In this document: piece by piece, positions 12,001 through 17,884 of the stretch
How the letters are laid out: every line of letters starts with the position of its first letter
How positions within the stretch are numbered: position 1 is the stretch's first letter
NCBI GenBank assembly: GCA_020638995.1
Contig: JACKHM010000002.1
Span: 1,302,001-1,366,000 of the forward strand
Direction of reading: 5' to 3'
Length of the DNA stretch: 64,000 nucleotides
Source: Planctomycetaceae bacterium
GTDB taxonomy: Bacteria; Planctomycetota; Planctomycetia; Pirellulales; Pirellulaceae
The notes under the pieces: model-generated
Databases searched by the model: none
Told to the model about the DNA's origin: nothing
Seen by the model: the letters and a program-made list of their open reading frames with translations, nothing else
Program-made: the position numbers and the translations under genes

Positions 12001-14363
12001 ACCAGCGTGTTGTCATCAATCTTGGATTGAATTGCATTCGCGATAGCGGTCGCCAAAGTCGCCTGGTCAAACGATTGGTCGAAGGAAATCTCGACATTAT
12101 TGCCACTTGGACCATTGTTAATGGCAACATCGTCGTACTCGAATCGGACGACTTGCGGTGGGTCGATTTGGTTATCGAATCGAATCTCGAACGTGTCCCC
12201 ATCCGAGATTGCGGTCCCATCGGTGGGCACGTTGACAACAAATCGTGTTAACACTTCGTGCAGAGCACCACCGCCCAAGTGGATCTGTCCGTTACCGAGG
12301 TCCACGGGATCAATGCCGGGTATCGTACCATCTTCAACTTTGCCGCGAATGGCAGCGACAATGGCCGTCGCCAGCATCGCTTGACTATCCCCAGGCCTAA
12401 AACCGATCTGTACGGTTCCGGCACCGCCAAGCAATCCGTCCGGGTTGTCGAGATCCTCAAACTCGAAGGTCACGTCAACGGGCGATGTCAGGTCGTTGTA
12501 TTTAATCTGAAACTGTTCGCCATTAGCGACATCCGCTCCTGACGGTGGAACCGTGAGCGCGAATCCGGAATCAAACTCAAACAGATGCGACGTGCCAGCG
12601 CCATCGATAACCGTAAAAGTATCTGCGGCGCCGACGTCTCCGCGGAACCCATTGCCGCCTAATACGACTTCGACGATCTGGCCGTTGTCGAACTTGTTCT
12701 GAAATCGCTCGTTCAAACCCGCCACACCGGCTCCGAGGTCGACAAAGCTTTCACCTTCAAGCCGCAACTGGTTTCCTGCGACTACTGCCCTCGTACTAAA
12801 ACTCGCTGAATTTATCGCCGAGGCGATAACATTCGTCATCTGAGATTGACTCAGCGACGACGAAAAGGGGATTCGAATCGCAGTAGGGTCGTTTACAACT
12901 GGCGGTTCGTCCGCGTCGAATTCAAACTTTCGGGTTTGGCCGGAAAGGTCTGTGATCGTAAAGAAGCTGCCATCTTCGAAGGACGAGCCGCTGCCCGTGA
13001 TGACAATCGTCGCCCCAATATCCGTGTCATCGGACAAATCCGTTGCCGTGTTATAGCTGCTGCCGACACCCGCTAATCGTAGCGGCGAGTAGTTAATCGT
13101 ACGATTACCGACCTTTGCCAAGGGATCGCCATCATTGAGCGAAGCGACGATTAACTGCCTCGCCGTGAGATGGGAGTTAACCGCATCAATGACTTCCTGA
13201 GCAGTTGCCTCTTGTCCGACTTGTGAGTTCAGATCGAGGAAGACCGCATTCGCAACAACATTGACCCGCAATCCGGGAGCACCGGCTGAGCGCTCTCCGA
13301 GCGGAGTCTTTGAGACAAAGATGGCGATATCTTGCTCATCGGGACGCACTGCCGTGAACTGCAATACCGCGTCATTGTTTGAGTTAAAGTCGGAGGAAAC
13401 TGTAACAGTCGGCGAGAGGTGCAACGGCTCAAGCGGCGCGGCCTCGGTCGTCCCTATCCGCAGTCGGAAGGTACCTGGACCTATCACTGAACCCGTGTTC
13501 GGGTCCAACAACATATCCAAGTTCTGAGCGAATGTCAGAAGTGCGAGGTCGGCCACGGGGTCATACGTAACATTGATGGGCTTCACCACAATGTCGTCCG
13601 TGTTGCGAACGCTGTCGGCCGTGAAAATTAGCTGATAAAAGTTCGGGTTCTCAGCCGAGCGTGGCGTCGGATTTCCTAGCTCATCGTTTTCGACAAACAA
13701 GTCATCGTCGTTGAAATAAACCTCAATCTGATTTCGAGCTTGAGAAATCGCTCCTGTGTCCAATCGCGTGACTGGCTGAGGTACCACCGCCACGACTTGG
13801 GCACCAAGGTCCAGCGTGAATTCGATGGTATCCTTCGTGATATCCCCATCACCGTCGTTCAGCGTCGCTACAAAATCTTCGTTGCGAAGATTCTTGAGCG
13901 GATTCGCAGAGCCCGCACCGAAGATCTCGACATGATAGACATCGTTTGGCAATGTCTCAGCGAATCGAACAACGACTTCGTTCTCGTTGGGAGCGGCCGC
14001 AACCCCAACGAATCCCGGTACAACGATCTGGTCATCGGCTGTACCAAACATCTCGTCGAGACCGCGTGCTGTAATGCGTATGGCACCGAGTGACGCTGCA
14101 TCGATCTGTTGATTTTCATCGAAGCGAATATTGAGTTCGCGCGGCGCAACACTCCGCACGTTCGCGCCTGGGTCTTCAACCGAAAACAAAACACTGTTAT
14201 TCGGCTGAATTCCGGCCAGGCGAGGCCCGGCAGCTAGCAGCCGACGATCCTCCAACGTCTCCAAAAGAAGTCGGCGCTGTGACGTTCGCTCTTGGTTCGT
14301 CTTACGCTTAATGCGATTGCGTTTCGAGCCAAATAGCGTTTCGTGAGAACGTCCAATCGACAT
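1..14363 (-). CDS. Giant LEPR-XLL surface protein, 3' end outside window ('giant A')
   Basis: The gene starts with ATG at 14361-14363, preceded by a GAGGG ribosome binding site. It stays in frame at every place I checked (about 10800, 7683, 4983 and the edge), giving at least 4787 codons. Residues 1-52 are a basic leader plus LETLEDRRLLAAGP, the planctomycete LEPR-XLL-type N-terminus. Then come a block of FEFD-type repeats (about 445-1006), a metzincin-like domain whose zinc site is destroyed (about 1178), a PPC-like beta domain (about 1290-1350), a right-handed beta-helix-like region, two Fn3-like modules, and long beta-rich repeats. Residues at the window edge still match repeat modules of the 6336-residue paralogue at 38082-57092, so a C-terminal dockerin probably lies outside. 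It should be exported to the cell surface or matrix. The role as adhesin or matrix protein is inferred; family membership is clear. Confidence 0.9.
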   Translation of the reverse strand, partial: MSIGRSHETLFGSKRNRIKRKTNQERTSQRRLLLETLEDRRLLAAGPRLAGIQPNNSVLFSVEDPGANVRSVAPRELNIRFDENQQIDAASLGAIRITARGLDEMFGTADDQIVVPGFVGVAAAPNENEVVVRFAETLPNDVYHVEIFGAGSANPLKNLRNEDFVATLNDGDGDITKDTIEFTLDLGAQVVAVVPQPVTRLDTGAISQARNQIEVYFNDDDLFVENDELGNPTPRSAENPNFYQLIFTADSVRNTDDIVVKPINVTYDPVADLALLTFAQNLDMLLDPNTGSVIGPGTFRLRIGTTEAAPLEPLHLSPTVTVSSDFNSNNDAVLQFTAVRPDEQDIAIFVSKTPLGERSAGAPGLRVNVVANAVFLDLNSQVGQEATAQEVIDAVNSHLTARQLIVASLNDGDPLAKVGNRTINYSPLRLAGVGSSYNTATDLSDDTDIGATIVITGSGSSFEDGSFFTITDLSGQTRKFEFDADEPPVVNDPTAIRIPFSSSLSQSQMTNVIASAINSASFSTRAVVAGNQLRLEGESFVDLGAGVAGLNERFQNKFDNGQIVEVVLGGNGFRGDVGAADTFTVIDGAGTSHLFEFDSGFALTVPPSGADVANGEQFQIKYNDLTSPVDVTFEFEDLDNPDGLLGGAGTVQIGFRPGDSQAMLATAIVAAIRGKVEDGTIPGIDPVDLGNGQIHLGGGALHEVLTRFVVNVPTDGTAISDGDTFEIRFDNQIDPPQVVRFEYDDVAINNGPSGNNVEISFDQSFDQATLATAIANAIQSKIDDNTLVGVTQQALGSERIIISGTSFHSVLQPGPVGVGLTGLPGAQIAGAIAIPLVPSVSFTSTNLARVIAQTVNQSLSGLGVTATARGNQISFAGEQSVEGLEQVAGLQETIQARFDAGPVMLVMTSNVNALPDGAKIVIRDDRGTSRVFEIDRSPTPNLTDPTASRVALDGSENVEQIAQKIVNAINATDFRVEATALRDRIYLTNDRDVQIDRAATGLEATSQSLIISSEISARPYLLDLPGGSDEPGHRDFPAEVGGGIEEHINTQFGKAGHDETPGVTTILYNFQQVYGVDAQNVPLNNAITSQQKLRAREAFQLWGNYLGVQFLETASEGLTIVTGDLNVIDPVRSDVLEFVSNNFRVKIDPQFASGMLVMDSAVPWNEDFGGAWFLNTMIGIGSMLGLDLASDLSPTELMARFTAPTNSLTGENTPYFNAPDPEPIFPGNADILHGQQLYRPDGVDVDLYRFQIDLDPGRRGIITAETFAERLPNSSLLNTVLSLYRENVDGTRELIARNDDYYSRDSYIELELEAGVYYVGVSASGNTGFDPTIDDTGFGGTSQGKYDLRLNFRSRVDAEDAIRDADGTPTILDGDADGTPGGVYDFWFQTQPLNRVLTISGTGASFVDGQVLTLTNNQGVVRRFEFDSSPDSSPTVQPGNIRLKFTPTTSAETIASSLVMKIRDPLNGFGTSMAASVNPSDLTQVILGSADGQAAGERAVSLSNGFVGVEIEGRTIFVDKLAGPNADGSLARPFNSIAKASVPNAFAVAKPNDIVRIVGNGGTDSDLDTIGDNFAYEIGVGALAGQLLEDGTEMSVPKGVTVMIEPGSIFKMRRSRIGVGSSSLTVDRSGGALQVLGTPDRNVIFTSWFDESIGRDTHQPRTTPASGDWGGIVLRSDVDRSESRSSLEDQGIFLNYINHADIRYGGGGGVVIDGIQQVVRPIQIIQTRPTVTFNRITQSADAPISATPNSFEETNFHSPQYQTAGEFTSDYDRVGPDFSFNTLLNNSTNGVFIQLDTPAVDTLRTLKVSARFDDTDIVHVLSENLVIEGSAGDPFLDLERPAVDLITFTPRTGGTLAPDTYQYKITFVDINGFEGRPSQATASVTLASPNTAVQLNQIPPATGDFVRRRIYRTDGTQGGVYSLVAELNASDTVFVDLGVTQTTVLQRDPPNVEAVTSTPATRGSLAQGSYNYRVVYVDALGREGAASDPTADISIMGNPAEGGVVLSGLPAVTGEFVSRRLYRSTVGGISPYTLVAELDASSPDYTDDGFTLGGTLDPGSLGVVRARPHARLAIDPGSVVKLEGARIEADFGAQLIAEGTDGLPVIFTSRLDDSYGAGGTFDTNNDDGQANGEASPGPGNWGGLFFGHLSTGSIDHSVISYGGGITRVEGTFAGFNVIEVHQADLRLTNSVIENNAEGVGGQGPLDRFGRGYNLPATIFVRGAQPIIVDNIIRDNNTLYDSSKSAANLQMPVITINANSLIHDNLVDIGRSTGEIDRITRYGDNAGPLVRGNQLENNSLNGMVIRGEVLSTQSIWDDTDIVHVLTNQFDQQDIRNGQRKWAFDEIVIPEHHTYGGLRLQSSPTESLVIKLLGEGQLNNNFNLFDDGQISNRNRYNGAGFTASGNPIGIEDRIGGSLWVLGQPGFPVVITSLHDDSVGAGVQPDDTPQTDTNNNGIATIPRPNDWRSVLLDQNSNDRNVEIIMELESPDAVAPGVNATTNTSQIVGDLAPNEQSGDDNLRMGFEIHGYLNEPGDIDTYGFNAAAGTELWLDVDLTSFTLDTVIELLDANGNVLARSNDTLSDTGGVDYVSPLLQPNLVSPLQKSPEPYVPKHASGLTKDYYSWNPLDAGLRFALPGNAGSRSTYHVRVRSNDGLTSGIYQFQIRTQETDEFPGSTVRYADIRYANNGIEVIGLPAHSPLIGEASEDEETSALANNNSITPPGTIPGQQPQYIGNLLTADRATVSVAGSVASAADVDFYQFDVQYTSIANSQNSAHASTTFDIDYADALVRLNSSLWVFDANGQLVLAGRDSNVSEDRSGPLRGSDLSDLSRGSVGPNDPFIGPVELPEGSYYTVVTSNNRVPTVLTQNPEARLEPINSVRRIAEDHIEDSTYTTAEPPVVPVLLDPGFVGTGGNLWHVTQNRSTDITHGINPSFDGSRSFLASGVFRESEPNDTLLTAQNIDNGPWSLNFDPDFGFLTTNNSTTSPHITIQGTGDGTFDYYSFTVNTTNEIGVFDIDYAWTGDPASLDSELFIYDPLTGLQVPSFFDGLDPFTNDGGGGSIDGPISSLTPDAYLVTFFPRPGTYIVGVGRFDSVASPGGITGNAPLLGQRYTLNISLEDHAVGGGAIMGNGGSSFYFGQDSNSSVPQGATGDLVSNSFSLAGYSAQDLPTLYFNYYLDSAASDAFRVSVEDGSGASTLIASSNSTEVSSLGLISIPQATGGWRQMRLDLGDFAGKDNLRLRFGYEDSSAVLTEGVYVDDLIIGFAERGEMVTFPPPGAQQFQSNISTFSQVSTPTGEVLTGDYQLEIRPSSAFGRTITNSNVSLLLSSTIDTNDRLAQQTTLVAPAGTEVVDGQTFAINDGVNEVVFEYEDPELGNGVAAGNVEIRFKSFNTTLGMFVSDLDYVIARRIRDAVNSQQVQSRLDITAATSDGEESGTLSTSNRIDLFGGAIVEQPDPFSVTELTNDANLLRDTIAGSGIVFEGTPRYTGGASSAGLFTGGLPILGMERGIILSTGDALSAEGPNSTDTLVGRSSLRGDADLDSEFSLDPMTGPVTEDATSLEFDFRIVDGLGLDVDGTLNLNFVFASEEYNEQLGTDFSDVLAIFVDGQNIALVPGTNDRVSVATVHSGNPFDVSGATGQNASYFINNDPQESGRFLDEFGYDGLTQKITASLALNAGTHSIKIVISDVGDTSGDSAVFLEANSFADTPFVLPPTGIENIRHTGFGDKNLFRPQGQVKIHSNTITQPKTAGIVADAGLRQSDGELSLARDAVAPNVFASPVPVRLQQPQPGPARNLVAENNVPALGGYTPGVSIVNNTIDSPGLVGIHVSGDTVPWELTALPADSVRDGTTFSITAFGQTVTFEFEDINGSPTSGGGSGAAGGNGWNDANVPIFYRRSVASTYRFFHPITNPGSGFSSIGYDELEMAIVIKDAIDSSILVSNDSTLVAQAIVGVSRSSTLSSTTAPNPAVYVEHASSIVGGGFASIRPAAIGRAPQPFSKVVNNTVYGHDGTSSSFSEPNIEPNDTIFNAIDTRQGTQRTPMSYTSSGRIGDSVNFRENPEQDVDFYQFELNIGDRVSIDVDANSNGSGLNSILRLFDSVGELVASNSAAPAPGEAASGNDPYLEFTAIENGTYYAAVSSFGNDAYSPLSLADRVPLGSTGLYDIEINVRSPQTYVVEIDNNANGTLTIEDVAGNVQTITVPNGPRSPEIALALATAISNDPVLNNRQNLPNGSFGVANPNNRVTAEAYGGLAQDRLSTDRALSGARDLVERFVVIRDAWTVVANGSGIRVQSPTFFGNAANNVDGLLAERGILVSEQATPTLLNNIVANTQIGIQQARFINDSPGPADNVGAIGGLVVGGSLYQHNAQQDSNLPLTTQDFNVSLGNTEPLFVNAAAGNFLPAPFSFAIDSAIDSLVERDEFESIKDAVGLALSPVLAPDTDGRGQLRVDDPRVSTPQGFGGQVFKDRGALDLADFIGPSVTLVNPQDNDSEGIDVDPSLSIVQLESGVYANFSLQIVDGFEAADPFPGVGVNDETLTGRTVQIGEEGLLLDVTGPVVTLFQNGVFLREGIDYTYRYNTTSNTVVLTPLSGIWPNDKVYQIVVNNRDRFVIDAQGGRDINDTTSFKVTNDVGDTATFEFDKGFSLSVAETLGLQVPFNGAGANGIVDGQQFTINDGTLGLAMPVIFEFDQNNNWSSAARRIPFPAGATADQLADAIVQALSVAHLPAVNALGQPLAAQPGQLNIPLSPRNIGGGLVHVGATDAHLVDVSSSALVSTVTETVLRVPPGPA
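10800..10832 (-). other. Degenerate metzincin zinc site in giant A
   Basis: The aligned segment reads F-GGAWFLNTM-IGIGSMLGLDL, whereas the paralogue reads F-GGTWFLTAM-HEIGHTLGLGH. All three zinc-ligand histidines (to I, S and L) and the catalytic glutamate (to G) are replaced. The flanks on both sides still align, for example DEPGHRDFPAEV upstream and PEPIFPGNADILHGQ downstream. The domain is therefore retained as a fold but should not be catalytic. There is no stop or frameshift. Confidence 0.85.
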
Positions 14364-15018
14364 GAACAAACCCTCAGATTAGGGGATCGCTACTAGAGCG
14401 AGTTTGATTGGCAGAGTTCAGTAAAAACCGATGCATTAACTAGACAATACCGCCACCCAAAGATGCCCGTGGAGGCCTCTCAATTGCGTTAAATCCGGTC
14501 ATAGTACACAGTTTCCGTAGATTTCATCGATTATAGTTGGCGCTGAACCCATTGCAAGAAATTGGGAATCCACCGAGATATGCGTCAATATTCTTCCTAA
14601 ATTAACACCTCAACATCCAACCATCCGCCAGCATCGGATCATTCAGCATCCCCCCCGGTCAAACGGCGTTTCCGACCTTACGCGAGGGCCGGAATTGGAA
14701 AAATGGTCAAAGAAGACGCCGGACCTTCGACGCGTCAGACGCGATCAAGTTCCGATCTTCGAGAGATTACGCCCCACATTCACACCACCACTTCAGTGAG
14801 ATTCAATTCACCTAGCGAGGCAGAAGCTATCGAAACCCTGCGCTGCTCTGGTCGGACTTAGATGGATAATCCGCCCGAGGTTCGAGGAGGAGTGTGCCCG
14901 GGACGCTCGAAGCGCAATGAAAACCGGCTGCATCCTTTTTGGTCGAGCTCTCGCGCCAATCGGGACACAGCCGGATAAGTTTGGTCAGTGCTCAAAAAGT
15001 CACTGCCTGATCGAGGGA
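14364..15018. other. Intergenic region upstream of giant A
   Basis: This 655-base stretch has no convincing gene. It must hold the giant A promoter on the minus strand and the 3' end of the DUF3467 transcript. A 7-base inverted pair (CCGGCTG at 14924-14930, CAGCCGG at 14968-14974) with a long 37-base spacer lies just after the DUF3467 stop. Its loop is too long to call a terminator confidently. Confidence 0.5.
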
Positions 15019-15390
15019 CTAGGCTCCAGGGCGATTCTTGAGTCGCTTTTGGATGTCAGTCTCTAGAACACCAAACACAGCCTCATGGCGCTGAACGGAC
15101 ATATTGAGAGCGGCCAGAAGTCGCTTTGCCGTGTAGTAGTTCACGATGATCCGCTGCTTGACTTGAATCGGATCTTTTGGAACCCCGACCGGTTGGGGGT
15201 TGAGGCCAAAGTCGATAATTAGCTCTTCTGGCGAGCCGGTTACACGGCAGAAGTTCGCGTACAAAGCGATCGCGCCGGTATCTTCCACTTGTACCTGAAC
15301 CATCTGTTGCCCTTGTTCGACTGGCGCCGCTGCGGCGTCCTCTGCCTTCGTTGCATCCTTTTCAGCTGCTTTTTCTGCTGCTTTCGCCAT
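15019..15390 (-). CDS. DUF3467-family protein
   Basis: 123 residues. A good AGGAG ribosome binding site precedes the ATG at 15388-15390. The first 30 residues are a low-complexity Ala/Lys/Glu stretch. The rest matches the DUF3467 pattern: Y-A-N-F-C-R-V-x-G-S-P-E-E-L-I-I-D-F-G near the middle, then QRIIVNYYTAKRLLAAL. The family is small and cytoplasmic with no established biochemical role. It is the last gene of a minus-strand set with the M50/HlyD fusion and two other adaptors (180-base gap), so it may serve that export machinery. That link is inference from position only. Confidence 0.85.
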   Translation of the reverse strand: MAKAAEKAAEKDATKAEDAAAAPVEQGQQMVQVQVEDTGAIALYANFCRVTGSPEELIIDFGLNPQPVGVPKDPIQVKQRIIVNYYTAKRLLAALNMSVQRHEAVFGVLETDIQKRLKNRPGA

Positions 15391-15570
15391 GAGTCTTGTC
15401 TCCTGATCGATTGAAACTAAAGTCGCGAATAAGCGGCTCCAACATGGAGCTCGCCACCAAAATAATGATGTTACTTCCAGCGTGGTTCTACCGTTTCGAG
15501 TTGAACCATTCTGAATCGTTTCGTCCCATCGTCGATTCTTCGATTTATGTAACGCTCCTTCGAAGTTGAG

Positions 15571-17826
15571 TTACCAGTCAAACCGGAAAGTTCGAGCCAA
15601 GTAACGGTACAAACGTCGTCCCAGTGGTTGCCAGCCCGTGTAGACGCGCGCTTGTCCAGTCAACCCAACGCGGAGGAAGCCGTCCTTGTTCTCCAGTGGA
15701 ACTCGGGCTTGATAGGATGTGCTGATCGGGCGAAGCATACCGTTAGAATCTGTCTTGGTGCTCAGTTCACCGCCACCTTGGCTCGCCAAACTGACCGGTG
15801 TGACTTCCATCGGGGCTGAGGCCAACTTCTGAATCTGCCCCTCACTGATTGTCCATCGATAAGCGTCCAACTTCATTTCGACGCTGGGATAACTGTTGTG
15901 AAATTTGTAGTATTGTCCGACGAGGTCGATGTCGGACTGATCGATGACCAGAACTGCCTCAAACCGATTCGCATCGCCAATCTGACAAAACTGATCAGCC
16001 GCCTGCATGATCGCACCGCGATTCTTCTCATGGAATGGCGATCCGGACCATCCGGGGAGTCTCCCGTCGTGGTTATCTCGGTGAGGCTTCACTGGGGGCG
16101 GAAAGACCGTTCCGCTGACCGGCGCTATGATTTCGAGCCGACCAAGCTTCTCCGATTCATCGCTCAGTTGCTTTTCAACCGTCTCGATCATGGCAGTGAC
16201 AGCGGGGATCTGCATTGCGACTCGCGTATCAAGAAATCGTTGTCGGTGCAGATTTGCACGCTGAACTTTGAGTTGCTCTAACTCGCCACGCAACTCTTCA
16301 ACGTGCAGCAAGAGATCAAGATTGTCCATTCGTGCCAGTATCTGGCCCTCGGTAACAACATCGCCAGGCTTCACAGCTACTTCGCTAAGTTGACCCGGCA
16401 CACCGGGGAACACCGATTCGGCCCGCATCGGCGACACTTCGAATGTGCAGTTCACGTGAAACGGCAGTGGAATGCACAAAACTGTGATGATGGCGGCGAC
16501 GATCACTCCGACGGTCGCGACTAGTCGAGGCTTTTTCACCTTACTCATACTCCCGGGTGCATAGAAGAACTTGGCTAACTTCCACATTGGCTGTACTAAC
16601 AAGCCGAACAAACCGGCACAGGCGATCATCTGCCCGAGAACCTTCAAGCCGTACGGTTCGAGAATCATGTTCAGAAAGTACATGATCGAAAACACGACAA
16701 TCCAGCGATACATCACTGCCGCGATCGTGTACATGCCGAACAACCAACGACGCTCTTGAGGCAGGAACGGATTTTCTGGCTGCTCGATACCAAGACAAGT
16801 CTCCATCATGAATCTCTTCACGACTTCGGTTGACTTCTGCCTGAGATTGGGAATCTCCGCCAGGTCCATCAGGATGTAGTATCCGTCGAAGCGGAGCAGG
16901 GGGTTGCCGTTGAACAGCACCGTGCTGACCGAACTGATAAACATCACACTTAGCGCGAGATAGTTCAGCAGTCCCGGCTCGCTAAACCACCAAATGAATG
17001 TCGCAATCGACGCCAAAATGATCTCAACATAAATCCCGGCGGCACCGATGAAGGCTCGCTGATACTTGCTGGGAAGCATCCACGAGTCCGAGACGTTCGC
17101 GTACAGGCACGGAGTAAACACCAACAGCATCGCGCCTATCTCGTGGCACTCTCCGCCAAAGTGTTTGCAGGAATAGGCATGCCCAAATTCGTGCAGCACT
17201 TTGACCGCACCCATCGTTGCACCGAGGTATATCCAGTTATGCGGCCCAAAGAATTCGTGAAACGTAGGTAGCCGAGAGCGAAACGTCTCGAATTCCACTG
17301 CCACCAAACCCAACGCAGTAAGGCCCATCATCAGACAGAACATCATGGTCAGCGGATGAAAGAACCAAGCGATGTAAGGATAGGTCTTGGTCAAAAACCA
17401 CTCAGGATCGATGCCTCGAAATCGCAAAGCGAAGATGTTCGAGAACTTCCCCAACAACTCCTTCTTCTTTTTCTCGTCGCGTCGTTTCTTCAGCTGCTTT
17501 CCTTGCCCCATCGCTTCGGAAATCACGAGTCCGCTGCGATGCAACATTCCCACAAATTGTTGAAGGTCTTGGAACGTGATCTTCTGCGGCGTGAACTCAG
17601 TCTCAAAGCGTTCTTTGATGTCATCCAAACTCGATTGACCATCGAGCATGCAAAGAATCGCGTATTCTTCTTCATGAAAGCGGAAATAGTTCAGCCCGAC
17701 AGGCTCTTTGACCACCCAATACGACCGACCGTGATAGCGTTGCTGCTTCGACGACAAATCGGGGCGCATCCGCAACGTCAAAGGTCGCGAAGTACTGCTA
17801 ATCAAACTATCTGCGAGTGTGGCCAT
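15571..17826 (-). CDS. PqqD-like / M50 site-2 protease / HlyD fusion membrane protein
   Basis: 751 residues. Residues about 15-105 form a PqqD-like winged-helix region, the fold that binds leader peptides in several peptide-maturation systems. A Lys/Arg-rich linker (110-125) follows. Residues about 145-440 are a polytopic M50 metalloprotease: HEFGH at 212-216 supplies two zinc ligands and the catalytic Glu, and NPLLRFDGYY at 308-317 supplies the downstream Asp motif. Residues about 450-751 are a HlyD-type adaptor, with a TM helix, a lipoyl-like half (FPGVPGQLSEVAVKPGDVV), a coiled coil and a beta-barrel. The architecture resembles bacteriocin-type processing or export membrane proteins. The start has no strong ribosome binding site and follows a G/T-rich spacer. 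Substrate unknown; the nearby giant LEPR-XLL proteins are the natural candidates. Confidence 0.88.
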   Translation of the reverse strand: MATLADSLISSTSRPLTLRMRPDLSSKQQRYHGRSYWVVKEPVGLNYFRFHEEEYAILCMLDGQSSLDDIKERFETEFTPQKITFQDLQQFVGMLHRSGLVISEAMGQGKQLKKRRDEKKKKELLGKFSNIFALRFRGIDPEWFLTKTYPYIAWFFHPLTMMFCLMMGLTALGLVAVEFETFRSRLPTFHEFFGPHNWIYLGATMGAVKVLHEFGHAYSCKHFGGECHEIGAMLLVFTPCLYANVSDSWMLPSKYQRAFIGAAGIYVEIILASIATFIWWFSEPGLLNYLALSVMFISSVSTVLFNGNPLLRFDGYYILMDLAEIPNLRQKSTEVVKRFMMETCLGIEQPENPFLPQERRWLFGMYTIAAVMYRWIVVFSIMYFLNMILEPYGLKVLGQMIACAGLFGLLVQPMWKLAKFFYAPGSMSKVKKPRLVATVGVIVAAIITVLCIPLPFHVNCTFEVSPMRAESVFPGVPGQLSEVAVKPGDVVTEGQILARMDNLDLLLHVEELRGELEQLKVQRANLHRQRFLDTRVAMQIPAVTAMIETVEKQLSDESEKLGRLEIIAPVSGTVFPPPVKPHRDNHDGRLPGWSGSPFHEKNRGAIMQAADQFCQIGDANRFEAVLVIDQSDIDLVGQYYKFHNSYPSVEMKLDAYRWTISEGQIQKLASAPMEVTPVSLASQGGGELSTKTDSNGMLRPISTSYQARVPLENKDGFLRVGLTGQARVYTGWQPLGRRLYRYLARTFRFDW

Positions 17827-17830
17827 TCTT

Positions 17831-17875
17831 GGAATTTGGAAGTTGGGTTTGGGAAATTGGAAGTTGGTTTTTGGG
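17831..17875. repeat. G/T-rich spacer with two TTGGAAGTTGG copies
   Basis: The 58-base gap between the M50/HlyD and adaptor genes is built from short G-runs. TTGGAAGTTGG occurs at 17836-17846 and 17857-17867, 21 bases apart, with extra GGG runs between and after. The minus (coding) strand is therefore almost G-free here, and the plus strand could form a two-tier G-quadruplex. It lies directly in front of the M50/HlyD start codon and displaces any normal ribosome binding site. Confidence 0.6.
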
Positions 17876-17884
17876 CTTCAACGT

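Noticed and set aside
1..14363. Giant A as a pseudogene because its protease site is lost
   Set aside because: The reading frame is open at every tested point and the rest of the domain aligns well with giant B, so loss of catalysis is specific and not decay.
14924..14974. Terminator after the DUF3467 gene
   Set aside because: The stem is only 7 bases with a 37-base loop and no T-run, so I mention it only as an inverted pair.
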